Shown here: positions 25,666 to 33,651 of the stretch, piece by piece
Layout: each line of letters starts with the position of its first letter
Position numbering within the stretch: the first letter of the stretch is position 1
Assembly (NCBI RefSeq): GCF_050589645.1
Contig: NZ_JBNGOQ010000005.1
Coordinates: 454,444 to 518,443, forward strand
Source of the DNA: JBNGOQ01 sp050589645
GTDB taxonomy: Bacteria; Bacteroidota; Bacteroidia; Flavobacteriales; Flavobacteriaceae
Direction: 5' to 3'
DNA: 64,000 nucleotides
Program-made: the position numbers and the translations under genes
Notes under the pieces: model-generated
The model's database searches: none
What the model was told of the DNA's origin: nothing
What the model saw: only the letters and a program-made list of their open reading frames with translations

Positions 25666-28600
25666 TTGGTCGTCCTCATGATCATTGTTTTGGGTACGGT
25701 GGTACTTTCCTTGCCCTTTGTACAAACTCGATTTGCCAGGTTTGCGACGGATTCCATCAATACGGAATTTGGAACCAATATCAATATAGACAGGTTACGC
25801 ATTTCGCTGATTACCCTGGACGCTTCCATGGAGGGAATCTACGTGGAGGATTACAAAAAGGATACGCTGATTTATATCGATGAACTTACTACCTCTATTC
25901 TCAGCATGCGCAACATGGCACGGGGCAAGCTTGAGTTTGGCGATATCGACATCGAAAAACTCGATTTTAAGATGAAGACGTATAAGGATGCCCCGGACAG
26001 TAATCTGGGCATCTTTGTGGACAAGCTCGATGATGGAAAACCTAGGGCGCCGGGAACGCCTCCTTTCTTTTTTTCCAGCTCTGATGTAACGATTGAAGAG
26101 AGCAGGTTTAGACTGATCGATGAAAATTTGGAACAGCCTAAAACCTTGGATTTTAAGGAATTAAATATAGAAGCTTCGGATTTTCAGATCTTGGGACCTG
26201 AGGTAACCACTGAAATTGAGGCCTTGTCATTGCACAGTAAGGAAGGGTTAAAGATACAGCGGCTCGCCACTGGGTTTAAATATACCAAACAGCAGATGCG
26301 TTTTGACTCCTTGCATATAGATACACCCGAATCCAGCCTCAATGGCAATTTGGTGTTCAATTACAACAGGGAGGATTTTGCAAACTTTACAGACAAGGTG
26401 AACCTCACCGCTTCATTTGCCGAGTCTACCATAGCCCTGGACGAGATCAACTTACTTTACGATCAATTCGGCAAGGGAAAAGAAGTGTCGTTTTCCTCAG
26501 ATGTCAACGGTGTTTTGAACGATCTGAACATGGAACGACTCTTTGTGCAATCGGACCAGACGGGGATTCGGGGGGATTTTAACTTTAAAAATCTTTTCAG
26601 CAGGGAAGCGCCGTTCGAGTTGGATGCCGATATTAAGGACCTCACCACCAGTTATTATCAATTGCGGTCCCTATTACCCAATATTTTGGGAAACTCCCTG
26701 CCTTCTTCCTTTCAAAGATTGGGGCGGTTCACCATTCGCGGAGACGCGTTGATTTCCGAAACCTCCATTGTTTCCAAGGTGAACATAAATACGGCGATCG
26801 GCAGTAGTTATTCCGATTTGGAATTAACGGAAATAGATGATATAGACAACGCTTCCTATAAGGGGTTCGTGTCCTTTATCGATTTTGATATCGGGAACTT
26901 CCTGCAGGATAAAAACTTTGGTAAGACCTCCCTGGATTTTAATGTGGACGGCAGGGGTTTTGTGCAAGAAAACCTGAATACCGAGGTCATCGGGGAAGTG
27001 TACAATCTCACGTTCAACAACTACGATTACAAGGGCCTAAAGGTGTCCGGGATACTAAAGGAACAATTGTTCGATGGTTCACTCCTTAGCAATGACGAGA
27101 ACTTTAAATTCAACTTTAAGGGATTGGCAGACTTTGGCAAAGGGGATAGCAACAATTTCAACTTTATAGCGTCGGTGGATTATGCGGATCTAAAGAAGTT
27201 GAATTTTATAAATGACAGTGTTTCCGTATTCAAGGGCCATGTAAATATGGATATTACCGGGAATACCATGGATAATATCGTGGGCGAGATTAAGTTTTCC
27301 GAGACCAATTACCAAAACAAGAACGACACCTATTACTTTGATGATTTTAAGATCTCATCCCAATTTGAGGCCGATTCGAGCCGTACCATAGAAATCAACT
27401 CGCCGGATATCATAACCGGTTATATGAAAGGATACTTCAAAGTGGGGGAGCTGGGTAAATTAATGCAAAATTCCGTCGGTAGTATTTATACCAACTACAA
27501 ACCTTACGAAATATCGGAGGGGCAGCGTCTCGATTTTAATTTCAATATCTACAACAAGATCGTAGACGTGTTCTTTCCTGAAGTCACTTTTGGCCCCAAT
27601 ACTTTTATAAGGGGCAATATCATAGCAGATGAGGGCGACTTTAAGCTCATCTTTAAATCCCCCAGTATTGCAGCTTTCGGAAATAAAATGGACAATATAG
27701 ATGTAAAGGTAGACAACAAGAACCCCTTGTTCAACACCTTTGTATCGGTAGAAGATGTTTCCACCATTTATTATGACGTCAAGAATTTTAGCCTGATCAA
27801 TACCACCCTTAAGGATACACTGTTCTTTAGAACGGAATTTCAGGGCGGGAGTGAGTACGATGATAGTTATAACCTTAACTTCTACCACACCTTTAACAAG
27901 CAGAACAAGTCTGTTATTGGCCTAAAAACGTCCGATATCAGTTTTAAAGGGAACAAATGGGTTCTCAATAGGGAGGGGAACACAAAGAACAAGGTAATCC
28001 TAAACAAGACCTTGGATAGCATTACGATCGAGGAAATCGTAATGAACAATAACAGAAAAGAACAAATAAGACTTAGGGGCCAACTGGCCGATTCTACCTA
28101 TAAGGATTTGGAACTCCAATTTAAAATAGTATCCCTTGATAAGATAACCCCGGCCATAGATAGCCTAAAGCTACAAGGTGAAGTAAACGGTACCTTGAAT
28201 ATCCTGCAAAAAGACGATGTCTATTTGCCCTCGTCCAATTTGGCAATTACGGATTTCTCGGTCAATAAGGCAAGACTGGGCAATTTGGCCATAGGCATTG
28301 TCGGAAATCGGGACCTAACGGATTTTGTGGTGAATACCCAAATTACGGATAATGGCAGGGAGAAGCTAAGTGTCATAGGCAATATCACCAATCAGAACAA
28401 TAATCCCAAGGCCAACTTATTGGCCAATTTCAATGATTTTGAAATGGCGCCCTTTAGTCCCTTGGGCGAGGGGGTAATTACAAATATCAGGGGATATATC
28501 AACGGCAGCGCCAGGATCATAGGGGATATCAAAAACCCGGATATTAGCGGCCAATTGACCCTGAACGATGCTGGTTTGGGGATACCGTATTTAAATGTGG

Positions 28601-30111
28601 ACTATGCTTTTGCACCCAATTCCAGGGTGCGACTTTTTGATCAAACCTTTTATTTTGAGAATATAGGGCTAACGGACGTGGCCTACGATACCAAGGCCAA
28701 TATTGATGGCACGATAAGCCACACCGGTTTTGGCGACTGGCGCTTGGATCTGGACTTGGATTCCAATAATGATAGGTTTCTGATACTGAACACGGAATTT
28801 GAGGAAGAGGTACTGTACTACGGTACCGGGTTTTTTAACGGTACCGGTAGGATATTTGGCCCAACGAGCGCTTTGACCATTAATGTGGACGGATCTACAG
28901 CCCCGGGAACATCCCTGAAAATACCGTTGAGCGATATTGCAAGTGTAGGGGATTACTCCTTTATCAATTTTATTGAACGGAACGATATAAGGACCATAGA
29001 AGAACAGCGGGTGCTGCGCGACTATGAGGGACTGGAACTGGTGTTTGACCTGGACGTTACACCAGATGCAGAAGTAGAGATCGTGGTAGATCAGAAAACG
29101 GGCAGTTCCCTCAAGGGAACCGGAGAGGGTATCCTGCTCATCGAAATTAACACCAACGGGAAGTTCAATATGTACGGTGAGTTCGTGGCGGTGACCGGAG
29201 AGTACAACTATAGGTTTGGGGGCGTTATAGACAAGACTTTTACCGTTAGGCCTGGAGGTACCATTTTATGGGAAGGGGATCCCTTGGCGGCCCGATTGAA
29301 TATGGAAGCGGTATATTCCTTAAATGCGAATCCATCCCCGCTATTGGATAACGCAGGTTTTACCGGCCGTATACCCACCGATGTGGTCGTAAGGCTGACA
29401 GAGGAACTGGAACGGCCCAATTTTGAGTTCAACATTGAGTTTCCAGGGACCAATTCGATCATTAAATCCGAATTGGAGTATCGGTTACAGGACCCTACGG
29501 TAGAGGAAAGAAACGCATTTTTTCTGCTGGCCCAGGGTACCTTTGTCAATGAAAGCACCGGTATTAACCAGCAAGCTGTTACCGGGAACCTTATACAGAC
29601 CGCTTCGGGCCTTTTGAATCAGGTTTTGGCAGGAGACAATAGTAAATTTGACCTTGGCGTGTCCTATGAGCAGGGGTATCTGGACCCCAGTGCCGATGTG
29701 CAGACCGAGAACCGCATCGGCGTAACCGTATCTACCCAAATAAGTGACCGTATCCTTTTGAACGGGGAGTTTGGGGTGCCTGTTGGCGGAGTAAGCGAAA
29801 CCATTGTGGCCGGCGATGTGGAAGTTCAGGTATTGCTTAACGAGGATGGTACCTTACGGGCCAAGATTTTTAACCGCGAGAATGAGATACAGCAGTTTTT
29901 GGCGGACCGACAGGGGTATACCCAGGGTGTGGGACTTTCGTACGAGGTAGACTTCAATAATTTTAAGGAGTTGATGGGGAAAATTTTTAAAAAGAAACCC
30001 AAACCGGAAGTTCAAGCCCCCGAACCTGATCTCAAACCTCAAAACATTATGGGGAAGGATAGTCTCATCCAATTTACGCAGAAGCCAAAAACGCTGAATA
30101 ATCGTCCTTAA
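25666..30111 (+). CDS. tamB: TamB-like translocation and assembly module protein (DUF490)
   Basis: 1481-residue AsmA/TamB-family protein, anchored by one N-terminal helix and expected to span the periplasm as a long beta-groove that helps outer-membrane protein or lipid transport. The N-terminal anchor (VVLMIIVLGTVVLSLPFVQTRFARF) is followed by repeated beta-strand segments. The C-terminal DUF490 domain (about 1090-1440) has EINTNGKFNMYGEFVAVTGEYNY-like features, a GTILWEGDPL block and IPTDVVVRL. The first standard start is TTG at 25666. The frame is open back to 25624 and encodes a basic KKLRKILLR segment expected before such an anchor, so translation may begin upstream at a rare codon. Divergent from tsaD. 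Confidence 0.9.
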   Translation: MVVLMIIVLGTVVLSLPFVQTRFARFATDSINTEFGTNINIDRLRISLITLDASMEGIYVEDYKKDTLIYIDELTTSILSMRNMARGKLEFGDIDIEKLDFKMKTYKDAPDSNLGIFVDKLDDGKPRAPGTPPFFFSSSDVTIEESRFRLIDENLEQPKTLDFKELNIEASDFQILGPEVTTEIEALSLHSKEGLKIQRLATGFKYTKQQMRFDSLHIDTPESSLNGNLVFNYNREDFANFTDKVNLTASFAESTIALDEINLLYDQFGKGKEVSFSSDVNGVLNDLNMERLFVQSDQTGIRGDFNFKNLFSREAPFELDADIKDLTTSYYQLRSLLPNILGNSLPSSFQRLGRFTIRGDALISETSIVSKVNINTAIGSSYSDLELTEIDDIDNASYKGFVSFIDFDIGNFLQDKNFGKTSLDFNVDGRGFVQENLNTEVIGEVYNLTFNNYDYKGLKVSGILKEQLFDGSLLSNDENFKFNFKGLADFGKGDSNNFNFIASVDYADLKKLNFINDSVSVFKGHVNMDITGNTMDNIVGEIKFSETNYQNKNDTYYFDDFKISSQFEADSSRTIEINSPDIITGYMKGYFKVGELGKLMQNSVGSIYTNYKPYEISEGQRLDFNFNIYNKIVDVFFPEVTFGPNTFIRGNIIADEGDFKLIFKSPSIAAFGNKMDNIDVKVDNKNPLFNTFVSVEDVSTIYYDVKNFSLINTTLKDTLFFRTEFQGGSEYDDSYNLNFYHTFNKQNKSVIGLKTSDISFKGNKWVLNREGNTKNKVILNKTLDSITIEEIVMNNNRKEQIRLRGQLADSTYKDLELQFKIVSLDKITPAIDSLKLQGEVNGTLNILQKDDVYLPSSNLAITDFSVNKARLGNLAIGIVGNRDLTDFVVNTQITDNGREKLSVIGNITNQNNNPKANLLANFNDFEMAPFSPLGEGVITNIRGYINGSARIIGDIKNPDISGQLTLNDAGLGIPYLNVDYAFAPNSRVRLFDQTFYFENIGLTDVAYDTKANIDGTISHTGFGDWRLDLDLDSNNDRFLILNTEFEEEVLYYGTGFFNGTGRIFGPTSALTINVDGSTAPGTSLKIPLSDIASVGDYSFINFIERNDIRTIEEQRVLRDYEGLELVFDLDVTPDAEVEIVVDQKTGSSLKGTGEGILLIEINTNGKFNMYGEFVAVTGEYNYRFGGVIDKTFTVRPGGTILWEGDPLAARLNMEAVYSLNANPSPLLDNAGFTGRIPTDVVVRLTEELERPNFEFNIEFPGTNSIIKSELEYRLQDPTVEERNAFFLLAQGTFVNESTGINQQAVTGNLIQTASGLLNQVLAGDNSKFDLGVSYEQGYLDPSADVQTENRIGVTVSTQISDRILLNGEFGVPVGGVSETIVAGDVEVQVLLNEDGTLRAKIFNRENEIQQFLADRQGYTQGVGLSYEVDFNNFKELMGKIFKKKPKPEVQAPEPDLKPQNIMGKDSLIQFTQKPKTLNNRP

Positions 30112-30255
30112 CACTCCTTTTTTGTTATTTTTTTCGCCTGGTAGGATAAAAATTATTAACGAAAACGTTTGAAGTTTCAAGGAACCCTAAAATAGGGTGG
30201 GCCTACTTCACGTAATTAAAATAAGTTTGCTAGTTTTACCTTCTTAAAATTTTTA
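30112..30255 (+). promoter_or_regulatory. pfkA leader with -7 box and ACCCTA/TAGGGT inverted repeat
   Basis: TAAGTTTG at 30222-30229 is a perfect TAnnTTTG box 26 bases before the pfkA ATG; no good -33 TTG is seen. A perfect 6-3-6 inverted repeat ACCCTA-AAA-TAGGGT at 30184-30198 lies about 24 bases upstream of the box, where a regulator could bind. Confidence 0.45.
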
Positions 30256-31242
30256 ATGGCGACGAACATAAAGAAAATAGCGGTTTTTACCTCTGGTGGG
30301 GACTCTCCGGGTATGAATGCAGCCATTAGGGCCGTAGTGCGTACCTGTGCTTATATGAAGGTAGAGTGCGTGGCGATCTATAGGGGTTATGATGGTATGA
30401 TCGATGGCGATTTTAAACCCATGAACGCCAGGAGCGTTAATAACATCATCAATAAGGGAGGTACCATTTTAAAATCGGCCAGATGTGAGGAATTTAGAAC
30501 GGCGGAAGGCAGGCAAAAGGCCCACGAGCAGCTAAAAAAAGAGGGAGTGGATGCCTTTGTGGTCATCGGAGGTGACGGAAGCTTCACGGGAGCATTGACC
30601 TTCAACAAAGAATTTGATTTCCCGGTAATCGGAATTCCAGGGACCATAGACAACGATATTTTCGGAACCACGTATACCCTTGGCTTCGATACCGCCCTGA
30701 ACACGGTGGTAGACGCCATTGATAAGATACGCGATACCGCAAGTTCCCATAACCGCCTGTTTTTTGTGGAGGTAATGGGGAGGGATGTTGGCCATATTGC
30801 CCTAAATGTAGGGGTAGGGGCAGGTGCCGAGGAAATTTTAATTCCTGAAGAGAACCTGGGCTTGGAACGTTTGCTCGATTCGCTAAAGCGCAGTAAAAAA
30901 TCGGGAAAATCATCCAGTATCGTGGTGGTAGCCGAAGGCGATAAAATTGGAAAAAATGTTTTTGAACTCAAGGAATATGTAGAGGAACATCTTCCTATTT
31001 ATGACGTTCGCGTTTCTGTTCTGGGCCACATGCAGCGTGGTGGGGCACCTTCCTGTTTCGATAGGGTGTTGGCCAGCCGAATGGGTGTGAGGGCAGTAGA
31101 GGCCCTGTTGGAGGGAAAAACCAACCTGATGGTGGGTATACAGGACAATAAGATTATCCTGACCCCGATAGCCCAGGCCATAAAAGGGCATACGAAAATT
31201 GATAAGGAACTCATTAGGGTATCCGATATAATGACCACTTAA
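30256..31242 (+). CDS. pfkA: ATP-dependent 6-phosphofructokinase
   Basis: 328-residue glycolytic enzyme that phosphorylates fructose 6-phosphate to fructose 1,6-bisphosphate in the cytoplasm. Motifs: TSGGDSPGMNAAIRA at the N-terminus, GGDGS (105-109) typical of the ATP-using type, and GIPGTIDNDI with catalytic Asp132, then VEVMGRDVGHIAL and GHMQRGGAPSCFDR. Full-length group A PFK with ATG start. gap follows after 23 bases, so the two probably form an operon with the kinase further on partly insulated by a hairpin. Confidence 0.96.
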   Translation: MATNIKKIAVFTSGGDSPGMNAAIRAVVRTCAYMKVECVAIYRGYDGMIDGDFKPMNARSVNNIINKGGTILKSARCEEFRTAEGRQKAHEQLKKEGVDAFVVIGGDGSFTGALTFNKEFDFPVIGIPGTIDNDIFGTTYTLGFDTALNTVVDAIDKIRDTASSHNRLFFVEVMGRDVGHIALNVGVGAGAEEILIPEENLGLERLLDSLKRSKKSGKSSSIVVVAEGDKIGKNVFELKEYVEEHLPIYDVRVSVLGHMQRGGAPSCFDRVLASRMGVRAVEALLEGKTNLMVGIQDNKIILTPIAQAIKGHTKIDKELIRVSDIMTT

Positions 31243-31265
31243 TTTTAAAACTAAAACAAAGAAAA

Positions 31266-32267
31266 ATGTCAAGCTTAAAAATAGGAATTAACGGATTTGG
31301 AAGAATAGGACGATTGGTTTTCAGGTCTACCCTGAAAAGGGATGACGTAGATGTCGTGGCGATCAACGATCTTTTGGATGTGGAGCATCTTGCATATTTA
31401 TTGGAATACGACTCCGTACATGGCAAATTTGATGGTACCATAACCGTAAAGGACGGGAATTTGATTGTGGATGGAAGAACGATTCGCATTACGGCGGAAA
31501 GAGATCCGAAAAATCTAAAATGGGACGAAGTAGGTGCGGACATTGTAGCCGAGTGCACCGGTATTTTTACCACCTTGGAAACAGCGCAGTACCATATTGA
31601 TGGCGGCGCCAAGAAAGTCGTAATTTCCGCCCCCTCAAAGGACGCTCCCATGTTTGTTATGGGCGTAAACCACAAGGAGGTAAAAGCTTCCGATACCATT
31701 GTTTCCAACGCGTCCTGTACCACCAATTGCTTGGCCCCCTTGGCCAAGGTGCTCAATGACAATTTTGGCATCGAAGAGGCTTTGATGACCACCGTACACG
31801 CCACTACCGCTACCCAATTGACCGTGGACGGACCGTCCAGAAAGGACTTTCGTGGAGGAAGGAGTGCACTTTTGAATATTATTCCCGCGTCTACCGGTGC
31901 TGCCAAGGCAGTGACCAAAGTTATCCCAGAATTGGAAGGAAAGCTTACCGGGATGGCCCTTAGGGTACCAACAGCCGATGTTTCCGTGGTGGATCTAACC
32001 GTGCGTTTGCAGAAAGATACTTCCTATGAAGGCATAAAAAAGGCCATTAAATCGGCTTCGGAAGGCGAATTGAAGGGTATTTTGGGATACACCGATGAAG
32101 CCGTGGTATCCCAGGATTTCATAGGCGATGCCAGGACCAGCATTTTTGATGCCGGTGCGGGGATCGAGCTGAATTCCAAGTTCTTCAAGGTGGTATCCTG
32201 GTATGATAATGAGGCAGGATATTCCAATAAACTGGTAGACCTTGCCCAGTACGTAAACGAGTTATAA
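31266..32267 (+). CDS. gap: Type I glyceraldehyde-3-phosphate dehydrogenase
   Basis: 333-residue NAD-dependent enzyme of glycolysis, making 1,3-bisphosphoglycerate. The N-terminal Rossmann motif is INGFGRIGRLVFR. The catalytic cysteine is Cys151 in SNASCTTNCLAP, with His178 in TTVHATTATQ as the base; the C-terminus has SWYDNEAGYSNKLVDL. Complete, ATG start, 23 bases after pfkA. A strong hairpin follows the stop. Confidence 0.97.
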   Translation: MSSLKIGINGFGRIGRLVFRSTLKRDDVDVVAINDLLDVEHLAYLLEYDSVHGKFDGTITVKDGNLIVDGRTIRITAERDPKNLKWDEVGADIVAECTGIFTTLETAQYHIDGGAKKVVISAPSKDAPMFVMGVNHKEVKASDTIVSNASCTTNCLAPLAKVLNDNFGIEEALMTTVHATTATQLTVDGPSRKDFRGGRSALLNIIPASTGAAKAVTKVIPELEGKLTGMALRVPTADVSVVDLTVRLQKDTSYEGIKKAIKSASEGELKGILGYTDEAVVSQDFIGDARTSIFDAGAGIELNSKFFKVVSWYDNEAGYSNKLVDLAQYVNEL

Positions 32268-32285
32268 AACCTTTGCTTGAGCTAA

Positions 32286-32329
32286 CTTCCTGAAAGCGAG
32301 AGATTTTCGAGTTTCTTCCTTTCAGGAAG
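32286..32329 (+). terminator. 11-bp stem hairpin downstream of gap
   Basis: CTTCCTGAAAG (32286-32296) pairs perfectly with CTTTCAGGAAG (32319-32329). The 22-base loop contains a further CGA/TCG pairing. It is followed by CGCTTTTAAATGCGC rather than a pure T tract. It probably ends or attenuates pfkA-gap transcription, or protects the 3' end, before the kinase gene 20 bases on. Confidence 0.55.
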
Positions 32330-32348
32330 CGCTTTTAAATGCGCATAT

Positions 32349-33200
32349 ATGATATTAATCGTTGATAGTGGTGCCACAAAGTCGGATTGGATCGCCCTGG
32401 ATGACCAGGGAAATCAGCTATTCCTTACCCGTACCCTGGGATTAAGTCCGGAAGTGCTGACCCGTGAGGTCATAGAAGATCGCTTGGCCAATAATTTTGA
32501 ACTTTCCGAGAACAAAATGGAGGTAACACACGTGCATTTCTACGGTGCGGGCTGTGGTACGGATAGGATGAAGCAGTTCTTGAAGGATATTTTTAAAAAC
32601 TTCTTCCCCAAGGCGGTATGTGAGGTAAAGGAAGACACCTATGCAGCGGTGTTCGCCACAACCAAAATCGGTCATCAGGGCATTGTATGCATTTTGGGTA
32701 CAGGATCCAACTGTAGTTATTACGACGGACATCAGCTTTTTCAAAAAGTGACCGCATTGGGATATATTCTTATGGATGACGGCAGCGGTAATTTTTTTGG
32801 TAGAAAGCTGCTACGCGATTACTACTTCCACAAAATGCCCCAGACGCTGGCCTTAAAGTTTGCCAGCGAGTATGATCTAGGTCCCGATGTCATTAAGGAA
32901 AATCTGTACAAGCAGCCGAACCCCAATACCTATTTGGCCACTTTTGCCAGATTTATTGTGGAAAACAAAGACCATCCTTACTGCAAGGGTGTAATAGACA
33001 AGGGGTTTCAGCAGTTTGTGAACAACAACATCATGCAGTTTGAACTGGCCACCAAGGTACCTATCAATTTTGTAGGCAGTATAGCCCATTATCTCAGGGA
33101 AGAACTCACGGCCGTAATCGAAAGGAACGACCTAATACTCGGGGTAATCCGGCAAAGACCCATAGAAGGCCTTATGGAATTTCACAAGGGGAACGTTTAG
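32349..33200 (+). CDS. BadF/BadG-type ATPase family sugar kinase (N-acetylglucosamine kinase-like)
   Basis: 283-residue member of the ASKHA fold family. The phosphate-1 motif is IVDSGATKSDW at the N-terminus, phosphate-2 is CILGTGSNCSYYDG, and the adenosine region lies near INFVGSIAHYL. In Bacteroidota these proteins are annotated as BadF/BadG/BcrA/BcrD ATPase family proteins and resemble eukaryotic N-acetylglucosamine kinase. Sugar phosphorylation is more likely here than a benzoyl-CoA reductase role, given the pfkA-gap context. Exact substrate unknown. It converges with ridA with 21 bases between stops. Confidence 0.85.
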   Translation: MILIVDSGATKSDWIALDDQGNQLFLTRTLGLSPEVLTREVIEDRLANNFELSENKMEVTHVHFYGAGCGTDRMKQFLKDIFKNFFPKAVCEVKEDTYAAVFATTKIGHQGIVCILGTGSNCSYYDGHQLFQKVTALGYILMDDGSGNFFGRKLLRDYYFHKMPQTLALKFASEYDLGPDVIKENLYKQPNPNTYLATFARFIVENKDHPYCKGVIDKGFQQFVNNNIMQFELATKVPINFVGSIAHYLREELTAVIERNDLILGVIRQRPIEGLMEFHKGNV

Positions 33201-33221
33201 ATCGGATCGGGAACCCCTATA

Positions 33222-33608
33222 TTATTCGTCCTTTACCGCGATCATGGAAATTTCCACATGTACGAACATAGGTAAATTGGCCACTTCTACGGTTTCCCTT
33301 GCTGGTGCGGTATCGCTATTAAAATAAGCGCCATAGACCTCGTTCACCGCTGCAAACTGATGCATGTCCTTTACAAAAATGGAAGTTTTAACTACATGTT
33401 CAAAGCTCATGCCGGCCGCCAGAAGGATAGCCTTCAAATTTTCCATGCACTGTTTGGTCTCTAATTTTATATTATCCTTTACCAATTCTCCCGTGGCGGG
33501 ATCTATTGGCGTCTGACCGGAAATATAAAGGGTGTTGCCGCTTAGTACGGCCTGGTTATAAGGTCCTATGGGCGCCGGAGCGTTCGGGGTGGTGATAATT
33601 TTTTTCAT
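33222..33608 (-). CDS. RidA family reactive-intermediate deaminase
   Basis: 128-residue protein of the YjgF/YER057c/UK114 family, which hydrolyses reactive enamine/imine intermediates formed by PLP enzymes such as threonine dehydratase. It has the family pattern PIGPYNQAVLSGNTLYISGQ and the active-site residues Arg104 (APARETVEV) and Glu119 (HVEISMIAV), so it is expected to be catalytically competent. Trimer-forming cytosolic protein. It lies 43 bases downstream of lptD and may be co-transcribed. Confidence 0.94.
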   Translation of the reverse strand: MKKIITTPNAPAPIGPYNQAVLSGNTLYISGQTPIDPATGELVKDNIKLETKQCMENLKAILLAAGMSFEHVVKTSIFVKDMHQFAAVNEVYGAYFNSDTAPARETVEVANLPMFVHVEISMIAVKDE

Positions 33609-33651
33609 TGATATTGGGTTTAGCGAATAAAATTAAACTTAAAAATACCTA

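Noticed and set aside
25581..25829. N-terminal extension of TsaD
   Set aside because: The extra 83 residues are not part of the family, overlap the tamB start, and lie above the predicted promoter.
30387..30971. 194-codon minus-strand open frame
   Set aside because: It is antisense to pfkA, whose motifs are complete; the Ser/Pro-rich translation is typical of shadow frames.
31214..31918. 234-codon minus-strand open frame
   Set aside because: It is antisense to gap and the pfkA end, with no recognisable motif.
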